Source: Winogradskya consettensis | GTDB lineage: Bacteria; Actinomycetota; Actinomycetes; Mycobacteriales; Micromonosporaceae | Assembly (NCBI RefSeq): GCF_018332715.1 | Contig: NZ_BOQP01000071.1 | Coordinates: forward strand, 1 to 64,000 | Direction: 5' to 3' | Length of the DNA stretch: 64,000 nucleotides | The notes under the pieces: generated by a model | The model's input: only the letters and a program-made list of their open reading frames with translations | Told to the model about the DNA's origin: nothing | Databases searched by the model: none | Position numbers and translations under genes: made by a program | Shown: in pieces, positions 32,648 through 40,657 of the stretch | Layout of the letters: each line of letters starts with the position of its first letter | How positions within the stretch are numbered: position 1 is the stretch's first letter

Positions 32648-33802
32648 TCAGCCGCGCCAGAGTTCACTCTCGGCGCACGTCTTGTGGCAGGGGCGCATCT
32701 GGTCGTCCCGTACCTGTGTCACCTTCTTGCAGATCCGGCAAGGCAACGCCTGTTTCGCCCAGTGCGCGGCACCGCTCCAGTCCAGGAAGCCGATCGTGGG
32801 CGGCGCCATCGGCTCTGCCAGCTTGACCGAGACCGGTTCCCGGTCGGCGTCAGGCGAGGCGGGGGGCCGATGGCCGCTGTCCTGCCCGTACCGGCACGAC
32901 TGGTCGCGGAGCCGCGGGCGGCTGTCGACGCGGGTAATGATCCCGCCCAGTGGCGAATCGTCCGCGCCCGTCGTAGTCGAGTCCACCTTCTCCAGGTCGG
33001 ATGCCGGCACCCAGAACCACACCGACCGGGTCGCCGTCCGCTGAACGTTCACCGCGACCAACTCGCGGGCCGCGGCCTTGATCACCAGGTCATCGAAACG
33101 TTCCAGGGCGCGCGCGTCCGACCAGGATGCGTGCCAGCCCGAGCAGGGCCGACCCGCCTTCTTGTCAGGGCACACCGTGCCCATTCGCGAGCATTCCTCA
33201 ATCACCAGGCCTCGGACGCCACCCCGTACTGGCAGCTCAGTGTCGGACAGGTACTCATGCCACATCTTCCGGTCGATCCGAGCCCACGGCGCCTGGTCGA
33301 TCACCTTCGACGTACGGCTGTTCGTCATCCACGCGGGGGTGATCCCGTCATCGGTAGCCAGCTTCGACCGCCGCCGCACCGTCGCCGCGGTGATGGGCGA
33401 GAGCTGCGGCTCGAACCCGATCTGGACACCGTCGCCGCGGACCAGCACGTCGGTACGGCGGCGCCGGTTCTTTGAGCTGTCCTCAATCACTGCGTCGAAA
33501 CCGCCTGCCTCCGCGGCCTTGGCGATCCGCTCCTTGAGCGCCTTGTGCTCGTCGCTCTCGCCCGAAGTGGCGTGCTCAGCGCCGCTGATGTGCCGGGCCT
33601 CGCGCGTACCGTCCTCATTCTGCCGCAGGTACAGCCACGGCGGGGCGTCTGCCGGGTGCTGCGGATCGATGCACTGGAGGGTGCCCGACTTGCACTTCCC
33701 GTGCAGTTGCTCCCACAGCCCGGGCAGTTCCGGAACGCCAAGATCCTCCCGGGACAGGTCCAGCACGGTGCCGAATTCCACCAGGAGCACGCTCGTACGC
33801 AT
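32648..33802 (-). CDS. CoiA-like / PD-(D/E)XK nuclease-domain protein (cargo)
   Basis: A 384-residue protein starting at ATG 33802 (MRTSVLLVEFG). The CoiA-like core has EHKALKERIAKAAEAGGFDA, RRRTDVLV (Asp) and GFEPQLSPITAATV (E-x-Q), near residues 105-155. WMTN and a Trp-rich region follow. The C-terminus has CRIC (about 353) with a second C-x3-C at about 370, a possible zinc site. CoiA-family proteins act on DNA in competence; here a nuclease/defence role on cargo DNA is more likely. The function is inferred. Confidence 0.6.
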   Translation of the reverse strand: MRTSVLLVEFGTVLDLSREDLGVPELPGLWEQLHGKCKSGTLQCIDPQHPADAPPWLYLRQNEDGTREARHISGAEHATSGESDEHKALKERIAKAAEAGGFDAVIEDSSKNRRRRTDVLVRGDGVQIGFEPQLSPITAATVRRRSKLATDDGITPAWMTNSRTSKVIDQAPWARIDRKMWHEYLSDTELPVRGGVRGLVIEECSRMGTVCPDKKAGRPCSGWHASWSDARALERFDDLVIKAAARELVAVNVQRTATRSVWFWVPASDLEKVDSTTTGADDSPLGGIITRVDSRPRLRDQSCRYGQDSGHRPPASPDADREPVSVKLAEPMAPPTIGFLDWSGAAHWAKQALPCRICKKVTQVRDDQMRPCHKTCAESELWRG

Positions 33803-34032
33803 CCGATCACGATACGTGTCGGGTACGACAAGAAGGGCCTGTCGACGGACCGCCGGATGTCCAGACGGGCGCGTAAACCGGTCGACAGCGCGAGGGAGTG
33901 TCAGCCTGGCGCCGACAGCGCGGCGTACCGGATGCGTACCGAAACGCTGGTCGGTTGGAGGGTCGGCGAGACGTTTTCCCAATCCAACGCCCCCAAAAGG
34001 CGGCACATATCTTGGCCCTCCGGAGGCGATGA

Positions 34033-35136
34033 CTAAGCCCCACTCCGAGGACTGCGTGCCACCGCCGATGCGTCCAGCACTGAGGACCAACTCGATTCAT
34101 CGTCGGCTGCGAGTAGGTGCACGCCAACGCTGCGGCAGATATCCAGCCAGATGGGGTCAGCAATGCGGCTGACTAGAAGGATGGCTTCCGTCAATCCCCG
34201 GGTGGAACGTAGCCGATGACGGTACTCAAGTACCTGACCAAGGCCGAGCCTGAGCTGGGCGGTGTCGTTGCGCTCGACGCAGCTCTTGACTTCGGCAATC
34301 ATCTGCGTACCTGTCGGGCCCCACCAGGCCACATCGACAGGTGGCTCCACCAGCTCACCCGCGGGAATGCCTCGGCGGTCCAGGTAGGCGATGAGCTGCC
34401 GACAGATACGATCATGTTCGCGAACGGCTGCCTCCTTTGCTTGAGGGCTTGTCGCCTGCGTGTCGGGATAGGTGCCTTCTGCAGGTTTGCCGCGGTACCG
34501 ACGGTCGAAGCCGAGATTCGACGGAACTACGGCGTCGCCGAGCGAGGCGCCGGCGCGCAGTCCTTGCGCGATGCTCGCAGCTTCCCTCCGCATCTCGCCT
34601 GGTCTGGTCTGGTAGTCGTCGAAGACAGTGCGATCGAGCCGGTTGCCATTGCTGCTGTGGTTGACGATGTTCCAGGTTTTCCGCGCGACGCCAGCTGGGT
34701 TGCGGAAGTCTGGGTGCCGGCGTCCGGCGTGGATAGTTGGGCTTTGCAGGAGCTGGGACAAGGCCTTGACGTCCGGGTGGGATGCCTCGAGCTGGCGCCA
34801 CCCGTTGTCAGCTACTAGTTCACCGGCGAGGATGATCTCCTCTCGCGTCCAGTCAGGGTTAGCGAGTGACAGCACCTCGAAGCCGAGTATTTCGAGCCGC
34901 CGGGCAACAGGCTGCTCGCCGCCTTTGAAGTCGGCCGAGGTAAGCCGTGTACCGACGCTGAGACCGTGGGCGTATCCCATGATCGCTTTAGAGTCGTACA
35001 AGCGCTGCTCGTAGTCGATGAACCAGGTGCGAGCAGGCCCGAACCCGTACGTCTTCAGGAAGGGTCGGCGGCCGAGCCGGTCGACCTCTGCGAGGGCATC
35101 CAGAACGCTGCGACGAGTGACGGCGGCGAGGTCCAT
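34033..35136 (-). CDS. ScoMcrA-head-domain protein with PD-(D/E)XK domain, putative type IV restriction enzyme
   Basis: A 367-residue protein with three parts. Residues 1-90 match the N-terminal head domain of ScoMcrA-like HNH enzymes (FLKTYGFGPARTWFIDY, YDSKAIMGYAHGL, FKGGEQPVARRLEILGFEV-type end). About 95-180 is the following DWTREEIILA...FRNPAGVARK domain. The C-terminus, where ScoMcrA has SBD/HNH, instead has PVDVAWW...MIAEVKS and QLRLGLGQVLEYRH, a PD-(D/E)XK core. A modification-dependent nuclease is the best reading. Confidence 0.65.
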   Translation of the reverse strand: MDLAAVTRRSVLDALAEVDRLGRRPFLKTYGFGPARTWFIDYEQRLYDSKAIMGYAHGLSVGTRLTSADFKGGEQPVARRLEILGFEVLSLANPDWTREEIILAGELVADNGWRQLEASHPDVKALSQLLQSPTIHAGRRHPDFRNPAGVARKTWNIVNHSSNGNRLDRTVFDDYQTRPGEMRREAASIAQGLRAGASLGDAVVPSNLGFDRRYRGKPAEGTYPDTQATSPQAKEAAVREHDRICRQLIAYLDRRGIPAGELVEPPVDVAWWGPTGTQMIAEVKSCVERNDTAQLRLGLGQVLEYRHRLRSTRGLTEAILLVSRIADPIWLDICRSVGVHLLAADDESSWSSVLDASAVARSPRSGA

Positions 35137-35458
35137 GGCAGGACGATACGACGCTGGTGCGACAGAACTATGGCCCGCACCATGGCGGTGCGGGCCACCG
35201 CTCGTAGTAGAAGCTGGTCACTCAGAACCGCCCTGAGCTGTGTTGGCGCTAGACGGTGAGCACTGGACGACACCTTACGGCAAGCACACTCGCGGCCTGA
35301 CCGTCGCCGCCTTCCTGCATCGCATACTAGCCAGGCGTTGATCTCATTGGGGCCCGGGCCGAGAACCTCGCGTCGGGCCCCAATGGGACAGGGCCGCGAG
35401 GTTGTATGGCGCGGCCCCCGCTGCTCGCTGACGGCTCATGTGCTTTCGCGCGACGTAG
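35137..35458. other. Gene-poor cargo DNA with two hairpins and a gene remnant
   Basis: Hairpin one pairs GGCCCGCACC (35172-35181) with GGTGCGGGCC (35187-35196). Hairpin two pairs CATTGGGGCCCG (35345-35356) with CGGGCCCCAATG (35374-35385). Between them, 35280-35340 ends in coding-like sequence (TVAAFLHRILARR, stop) that is similar to a remnant at 39340-39391. Confidence 0.5.
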
Positions 35459-36427
35459 TCATGAACTGCCGACATCGACCAGATCCTTCAAGTCCTGCAC
35501 TGGCAATATCGCAGCTAGGTCGGCCGCGCTTATCGTTGGCCTGCCGGCAGGGGGGAAAAACCCTAGCGCGTACATTAATCGCCAGCGGTCTACGATATAG
35601 CTTCTAAATATCTGGTGCTCATTGTACCAATCACCACTTGGATCCCGAAAGTCAAACGGAATGTAGCACACGGCGACTGGAGGAACCGTTATGCTGATAA
35701 TTTTGTTCCAGCGGTTGTCACCGACGGTTTGTTGTTTCGTGACCCACTCTGCCGTGCACGCGCATTGTCCGAAAAGAATCATTCTACCGACTGCCCTATC
35801 CCCCGAAGGCAGCCATGCCACGATGTCAAGGCCCCAGTCGCCAGTATTTCCCGCCTTAAATTTGGCCGGCTTAAAAACCGCCACTTCGCATAAGTCATCG
35901 GCAAGCTGGTTCAGCTTGTTTACCAAGCTGCCAACATATCGCGAGGGCACCCCAAGTGGATTCTTTCCAAACAGGTGCACCTCAGCCTCTGATGGCAGGG
36001 AAAGCTTGGCCGCAGCCAGGCATAGCCATTCGAACCGGCCAGCGAGGGATACCATGGCGGAGCGTGGGACATATTTGAACGACGAACACACGAGGAGAAA
36101 TAGATAGACGATGCGAGGGTCCGTCAGTGAACGTTTCGTTAGAATACGACCATTGGCCGACAGCTCAAAAGGGTAGGTATCGTCATACCGGAGAGCTCGT
36201 CCGGCCAAGTAGTTGAACACCTCTCGGGCGTGACGCTGGAATTTGTCATTCTGGGACGCTTGATTACCGCTACCAGTCGAGCGCTGCCGTTCGATTTCCT
36301 CAGCAAGATCAGAGTCCGACAGCATTCCAGCCGACGCCGTAATGCAAAGCAGCTCAGCCCAATCTGCCCAGTAATGTAAATCACTATCGCCGGGCGGATC
36401 GGAGAGATCGTCTATTAGAGATGCCAC
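35459..36427 (-). CDS. Unknown protein paired with ParB-like gene, nuclease-like motif (cargo)
   Basis: A 322-residue protein. A GTG start at 36427, one base after the ParB-like stop, is preferred over ATG 36475. Near residues 205-245 it has WGLDIVAWLPSG...GRMILFGQCAC..EW. This layout resembles restriction-endonuclease-like folds (D, then a strand ending FGQ-C), but no Lys is in the expected place. The rest is helical. Lower GC than the backbone marks transfer. The one-base spacing implies a fixed partnership with the ParB-like protein. Confidence 0.55.
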   Translation of the reverse strand: MASLIDDLSDPPGDSDLHYWADWAELLCITASAGMLSDSDLAEEIERQRSTGSGNQASQNDKFQRHAREVFNYLAGRALRYDDTYPFELSANGRILTKRSLTDPRIVYLFLLVCSSFKYVPRSAMVSLAGRFEWLCLAAAKLSLPSEAEVHLFGKNPLGVPSRYVGSLVNKLNQLADDLCEVAVFKPAKFKAGNTGDWGLDIVAWLPSGDRAVGRMILFGQCACTAEWVTKQQTVGDNRWNKIISITVPPVAVCYIPFDFRDPSGDWYNEHQIFRSYIVDRWRLMYALGFFPPAGRPTISAADLAAILPVQDLKDLVDVGSS

Positions 36428-36428
36428 G

Positions 36429-37508
36429 CTACTCTTCCTCGTCCAGCAGAGCCTGAACGGCCTTCCGCAGATCAAGGGCTAGTCGACGCACTTCCTCGAT
36501 GGCAGCAACATCCTCCTCCGAAACCGGGTGACCTTCAAGGCTTCCCGCAGCAGACTGAAGGTTCCTGCTGGCAAGGAGAACATATTGTCGGAAAGCATGG
36601 CCGTCTCCACTTGCCAGGGAAAGAGCGTTGTCTAGTGCCTCTCCATTTCTCAATGCCGCCACGGACTCTTCGTTCCCAACGACCTCCGCGAGCTTCTTGA
36701 TATTACGCGACTCACCCAGTACAGTGACCCCGTCAACTCGCTCAAATACCCATTTGACGATATCACTCAAATGATTGATGACGAGGTTTTCAGCCGCTAC
36801 GTCCTGCGAACTTGATAGCCCCAGATAGGCGACTATATTACTGTACGCTAGAACTGACGATATCAACGAGAAGTCGACTGTCTCCTCGGACAGGCCAACT
36901 ATTCCGAAGTACGCGTTCTCCTCCGCAATCTCATAGAGTCGGAGAGCAGCCAAAAGCCTTCCTACATAGTCTGCCCGGCTCCCAATCGTCCGAGCCAGCT
37001 CTTTGAACTTTTCGCGATTATCCTCTCCCTCGACATCTTCAATCCTTTGCCGTAGAAACCTGGCCTTCGCGAGCGGGTCCCATTCCCTGATACCTGTGAC
37101 GTGGCGATAGCCCAGATGCTTAAGGATCTCTTGCCGGCTCTCGAATATGAGGCACGGTAATAGCGTAGGCACGGCGGTTGCCTTCTCGGCCTCCGCACCG
37201 ACAGCGGCCGCTTTTATTGGAGCCTCGGAAGGGTTCACCAGAAGCTTCGACGCGGCCAGCCGACGGTTCCCCTCGACCACAATATTAAGAGCGATGTCGC
37301 CGGGGTGCGGATATACCAGTAAGGGTTCTCCTGGAAAGAAGCCTTGTGCAGCGATCGAGCCCATGAGGTCGAGTAACCCGGCGTCCGCAAGCATGAAACT
37401 TAGAACTTCTACCTCATTCGCCCCGTTTACCGATCGCGGGAACCGCGGGTTCTCAGGGTCGAATCGCAGCCGTTCAATAGGTATGTCATCGAATTTTGGC
37501 AGCGACAC
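36429..37508 (-). CDS. ParB/sulfiredoxin-fold protein (cargo)
   Basis: A 359-residue protein. The ParB-like N-terminal domain has PIERLRFDPENPRFPRS (about 9-26), GEPLLVYPHPGD and the nucleotide-binding motif VVEGNRRLAASKLL (about 77-90). An HTH-like helical region follows (FKELARTIGSRADYVGRLLA, about 170-190). GTG 37508 has AGGAG 5 bp upstream. There is no ParA neighbour, so partitioning is unlikely. EGNRR-type ParB proteins occur in defence and DNA-modification modules, and the coupled downstream gene fits that. Confidence 0.7.
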   Translation of the reverse strand: MSLPKFDDIPIERLRFDPENPRFPRSVNGANEVEVLSFMLADAGLLDLMGSIAAQGFFPGEPLLVYPHPGDIALNIVVEGNRRLAASKLLVNPSEAPIKAAAVGAEAEKATAVPTLLPCLIFESRQEILKHLGYRHVTGIREWDPLAKARFLRQRIEDVEGEDNREKFKELARTIGSRADYVGRLLAALRLYEIAEENAYFGIVGLSEETVDFSLISSVLAYSNIVAYLGLSSSQDVAAENLVINHLSDIVKWVFERVDGVTVLGESRNIKKLAEVVGNEESVAALRNGEALDNALSLASGDGHAFRQYVLLASRNLQSAAGSLEGHPVSEEDVAAIEEVRRLALDLRKAVQALLDEEE

Positions 37509-38092
37509 ATCTGCTCCTGACTAGGCTGACCGCTCCCGCTAGCCTCATCGCCAACATGTGCGACACAGGCCATCACGTCCTACATCGTGCCATCGCAGCG
37601 GCGTCTGAGGGAGGCGCAATCAGGGTTTCGCGCCACTGCTTCCGGGTGGGCCTGTAGGCGCCTGTGGACGACGTGGTCCTGGCAAGGGCCGGGTGTGTGT
37701 CACAGGGCATCGGCCCGACGGTCAATGCTGCTCCGGCAAATATGCGGTAAGAACGGGTCCTCAGCAGTCGCTCGCGCAGGTCATGCGTGGCGGGGCCTAC
37801 GGACTGTAAATGCGTCTCGAGTGGCAGGGGTCGAGTCCTCTACCCGGCCCAGAAGCGCGAAAGTCCCCTCATCCGCCTAGCGGCCAGAGAAGGGCCTCTT
37901 GCAGTCCGGCGTCGCGCCGACCGCCGACCTTCGCCAGGCCCTGGACGGACCCTCACCGCAGAGAACAGAAGCCGGTCACTCAGACTGCCCTAGCCCTCGC
38001 ATCCAGCTGGACTGCCCTGCCGGGCTGACCGCCGAAGGAACGACCGAGCTTGGAGGTGCGCAGGTTGGCTGCAAACGTCGTAGGTTCGGGCC
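37509..38092. other. Gene-free cargo stretch containing a tRNA-like remnant
   Basis: No open frame here looks coding. The only recognisable feature is the tRNA-Tyr-like 3' half at 37801-37851. Its last nine bases ACCCGGCCC are the exact complement of GGGCCGGGT at 37686. Confidence 0.45.
37801..37851 (+). pseudogene. Second tRNA-Tyr-like 3' half (degenerate)
   Basis: GGACTGTAAATGCGTC keeps the Tyr anticodon loop (GTA) and is followed by GGGGTCGAGTCCTCT, a decayed T arm, and ACCCGGCCCA. It shares register and many bases with the scar at 32466. The stems are imperfect, so it is not a working tRNA. Confidence 0.5.
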
Positions 38093-38542
38093 ATGTCCAT
38101 CAAAGACCAGAATCGTGACGGCTTGGTTGGGCCGATCGAGAGCTTCATAGGCGAGCGGCAGAGGTTCGCTCGCGACGTGGTCGTCAACGTGCTGGCCAAC
38201 CTTCTCGCAGCTGCGATTCTGTACATACTCGGCGTAGCGGTGGGGCTGCTACCTCGGTCGGGCCCAGCCCTGTTTATCGCCTTCGTGATCACGGGGACAC
38301 TCCTAGGCGGGAGCTACTTCTGGGTCATCGAGTCGCGCAAGGTTCGGACACCACCGTGGGTCTTAGAGGCGATGGCTCTGTACGGCGTGGCCTTCTACAG
38401 CTTGGCGCTGTACTGCTTCCCCAGCATGCCCGGGTTCCTCCGCTGGTTTTGCTATATCGCCCTGGGGGGCGGGCTCCTCATGGCATGTCATCCCCTTGTC
38501 GCTCGTGTTCGGCGAAGCGCCGCGGAGTACCTTCAGCGGTGA
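38093..38542 (+). CDS. Small four-helix membrane protein (cargo)
   Basis: A 149-residue protein with hydrophobic segments at about 31-53, 58-76, 89-108 and 114-132 and a basic C-terminus. No family is recognised. Its location among defence-like cargo allows a membrane-effector role, but nothing shows this directly. Confidence 0.5.
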   Translation: MSIKDQNRDGLVGPIESFIGERQRFARDVVVNVLANLLAAAILYILGVAVGLLPRSGPALFIAFVITGTLLGGSYFWVIESRKVRTPPWVLEAMALYGVAFYSLALYCFPSMPGFLRWFCYIALGGGLLMACHPLVARVRRSAAEYLQR

Positions 38543-38567
38543 CCGCCGCGTCCTGGGTGCTGGCTAG

Positions 38568-38940
38568 CCTGCGGCCGGGGCTTCGCCCAGAGCCCTGCAA
38601 GGTCCGTACACGCGGCCAGGACGAGGCAATAGCGACGCCTTCATCAATCTGCCCTTTGGTTACTGGTACGACCAGTGGGACCAAAGGCTGAGCTCGACCG
38701 CGACCGCCATGGCGTTGGTGCTCTCTGCCGAGTTCGGCGGGGTCGCCCTGCCCACGAACCGCATGCCTGACTGGTACGGGTGGTCTCCTGACAGCGCGGA
38801 ACGCGGCTTCGACGAACTCGAGGTGCACGATCTTCTAGTCCGCAAGAAGTTGGGCCGTAAGGCGCCCAACGCACCCGCGGGCTGGACGGCCGAGAACCAC
38901 TACACGTTGCAACGTCCGTTCAAGCATCGCAGGCGTAGCC
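38568..38940 (+). pseudogene. 5'-truncated winged-helix protein remnant
   Basis: The frame opens after a stop at 38565 with no good start codon. It encodes FINLPFGYWYDQWDQRLSST, then ...LPTNRMPDWYGWSPDSAERG and ENHYTLQRPF. This resembles the C-terminal winged-helix region of actinobacterial plasmid proteins. The N-terminal part is missing. Frame use past about 38940 looks non-coding. Confidence 0.5.
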
Positions 38941-39262
38941 GGCCCACTTCCAAGCCGTCCGACCAGCTCGCAGAAACCTGCCGCGCAAGCCCAAGACGAG
39001 TACACGCTCTTTCTCAGGGGTACGGCCCAGGCCGCCGAGAGCGTCTTCGACATCAAGGCTTAGTGTCGTGCGACTACTTGTCGTGTGACAGTAGGGTGGC
39101 CTTCGAGTGGCAGGCACCACTCGAAGGCCGATCCAGCAACGCCCCATCCCGCAGCGATGACAAGACAAGGAACTACCAGACAGTGACAAGACTAGTTCGG
39201 CGGCGGCGAAGTGAAGTCGATCAGCCACAAGACCCTCGTCGCGAGACTGCGTTGCCCCTCCG

Positions 39263-39391
39263 TTGGGGGTTATCGCGGTAGGCGGACTGGCCTGCGGCCT
39301 TGCCTCGGGCGCAGCAGCAGACCCGACCGTAGGCGCCACGATCGGCCTAGCCGTCGCCACGTTCCTGCATCAAGTGCTCGCTAAGAACTGA
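39263..39391 (+). pseudogene. Remnant of a small hydrophobic protein gene
   Basis: The frame encodes a hydrophobic peptide ending IGLAVATFLHQVLAKN. The end resembles the remnant at 35290-35338 (TVAAFLHRILARR), and each is followed by a hairpin. A possible start lies in another frame upstream (39211), so it is probably broken. 38941-39262 otherwise shows no gene. Confidence 0.35.
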
Positions 39392-39398
39392 TCGCACG

Positions 39399-39431
39399 GG
39401 GTCCGGCTTGTCGTCACGTCAGGCCGGACCC
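39399..39431. terminator. Terminator-like hairpin
   Basis: GGGTCCGGC (39399-39407) pairs with GCCGGACCC (39423-39431). It lies just downstream of the HTH-ImmA/IrrE gene (minus) and of the remnant (plus). Confidence 0.55.
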
Positions 39432-39460
39432 TACGAGCATCCTTCAGTCAAGGCCCTCAG

Positions 39461-40657
39461 CTATCGCACGGCTCGTAGCTTTCCATGTGCCCCGCGTCCA
39501 GCCGCCGCGCCATCAACCGCATGGAGATGCCCAGTAACAGCCGGCCCGGTCTCTCCCCCACCGTCTACGACCCGCATGGTGAGACCGAAGACGATAGAGC
39601 CCAGTTCGTCCTCCGGAAGGCAGAGGTCGGCAGCTATTTTGCGTGGCGTCCACCCATCCTCGCGGGCCAACTCGAAAAGCTGCTTGAGGAGGACCGAAGA
39701 TTCAGGGTCGCGGCCAGCGGGCTCACCTGCCCGGTAACCGCGCTGGGTCAGCTCGATCATCCAGGTGCGGTAGATCCACTCTGAGACAAAGCCAAGTTGG
39801 TGCAGTCTGTACGCCATCGCCACGGCTGAGACGCGCCAGTGGCTCTTGAGCGTGAACAGGTCATCCAGGGACGGTCGGCCGACGACCTGCATCCTCAGGC
39901 TGTCTTCTGGCACGAGGAAGGCTGAGGCAAAGTCGTTCGCTTCAAGCTCGAAGCGCCGCTCCCGCTTGGTGAAGACTCCACGATGCAGAACGAGGTGTCC
40001 TAGCTCGTGAGCTAGGTCAAAACGCATGCGTTCGGCGGAACGATCGACGTTGAGGAAGATGAACGGCCGTCCAGCCTCCCAATAGGAGAATGCATCCACC
40101 TCCCGGTCGGAGCCCGGCAAGGAGAACACTCTTACGCCATGGCGTTCAACCAGGCCCAGCATGTTCTTGACAGGCTTGGGACCTAGCGCCCATTCGGCCC
40201 GAAGACTCTCGGCTGCGGCAACGGGCCAGGCCACACGGTCCCGCTCGCGTGGCTCTGCCTCGGTGAAGTCGGGTACCTGCGGAGCAGGAGTCTTGTAATG
40301 CCGATCCATCCACCGGCTAATCAGGCTGGCCAGCTTAGCCATGGCCAATACCCGCTCGACCTTGTATGCGGAGACAGTCGACAAGGCACGAAAACTGACG
40401 GCCGCCTTGTCGACCGCAGAGATGTCGTCCTCAAAGAAGAACGCCCTCGGGAAGCCGAGAACATCACTGATTGCTTCCGCGGGCGGACTTTCCGTGTCGC
40501 CCGTCTCCCAGGACGTGACTGTGCGACGGGAGACGCCGCACAAGTCGGCTAGTTGTTGCTTCGTCAGCCCGCGTCGTTCGCGAGCAAGTTTGAGGCGACT
40601 GGGATTAAAGGACTCATCAATCTGGTCGGTCCACAATCCTTCCGGTGTCGTCATCAT
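39461..40657 (-). CDS. HTH-XRE / ImmA-IrrE (M78) metallopeptidase fusion
   Basis: A 398-residue protein. The XRE helix-turn-helix is at about 20-70 (RLKLARERRGLTKQQLADLC; SRRTVTSWETG). The peptidase has RFDLAHELGHLVLHRG (about 214-229) with the HExxH zinc site and a downstream FELEANDFASAFLVP Glu. ImmA/IrrE proteins cleave repressors or antitoxins in response to DNA damage or infection. GAGGA 5 bp upstream supports the ATG at 40657, inside the end of the upstream gene, so they are coupled. The last ~50 residues look unlike the family. Confidence 0.8.
   Translation of the reverse strand: MMTTPEGLWTDQIDESFNPSRLKLARERRGLTKQQLADLCGVSRRTVTSWETGDTESPPAEAISDVLGFPRAFFFEDDISAVDKAAVSFRALSTVSAYKVERVLAMAKLASLISRWMDRHYKTPAPQVPDFTEAEPRERDRVAWPVAAAESLRAEWALGPKPVKNMLGLVERHGVRVFSLPGSDREVDAFSYWEAGRPFIFLNVDRSAERMRFDLAHELGHLVLHRGVFTKRERRFELEANDFASAFLVPEDSLRMQVVGRPSLDDLFTLKSHWRVSAVAMAYRLHQLGFVSEWIYRTWMIELTQRGYRAGEPAGRDPESSVLLKQLFELAREDGWTPRKIAADLCLPEDELGSIVFGLTMRVVDGGGETGPAVTGHLHAVDGAAAGRGAHGKLRAVR

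Noticed and set aside
33803..34090. N-terminal extension of the CoiA-like frame
   Set aside because: The extra 96 residues overlap the McrA-like gene end and lack conserved sequence; Met 33802 is preferred.
36428..36475. ATG start 48 bp upstream for the ParB partner
   Set aside because: It would encode a basic stretch inside the ParB end; GTG 36427, one base after the ParB stop, fits better.
38709..39281. Intact 190-residue gene
   Set aside because: Similarity starts upstream of this ATG and ends near 38940; the remainder reads as Arg/Ser-rich shadow, so a remnant is the better call.
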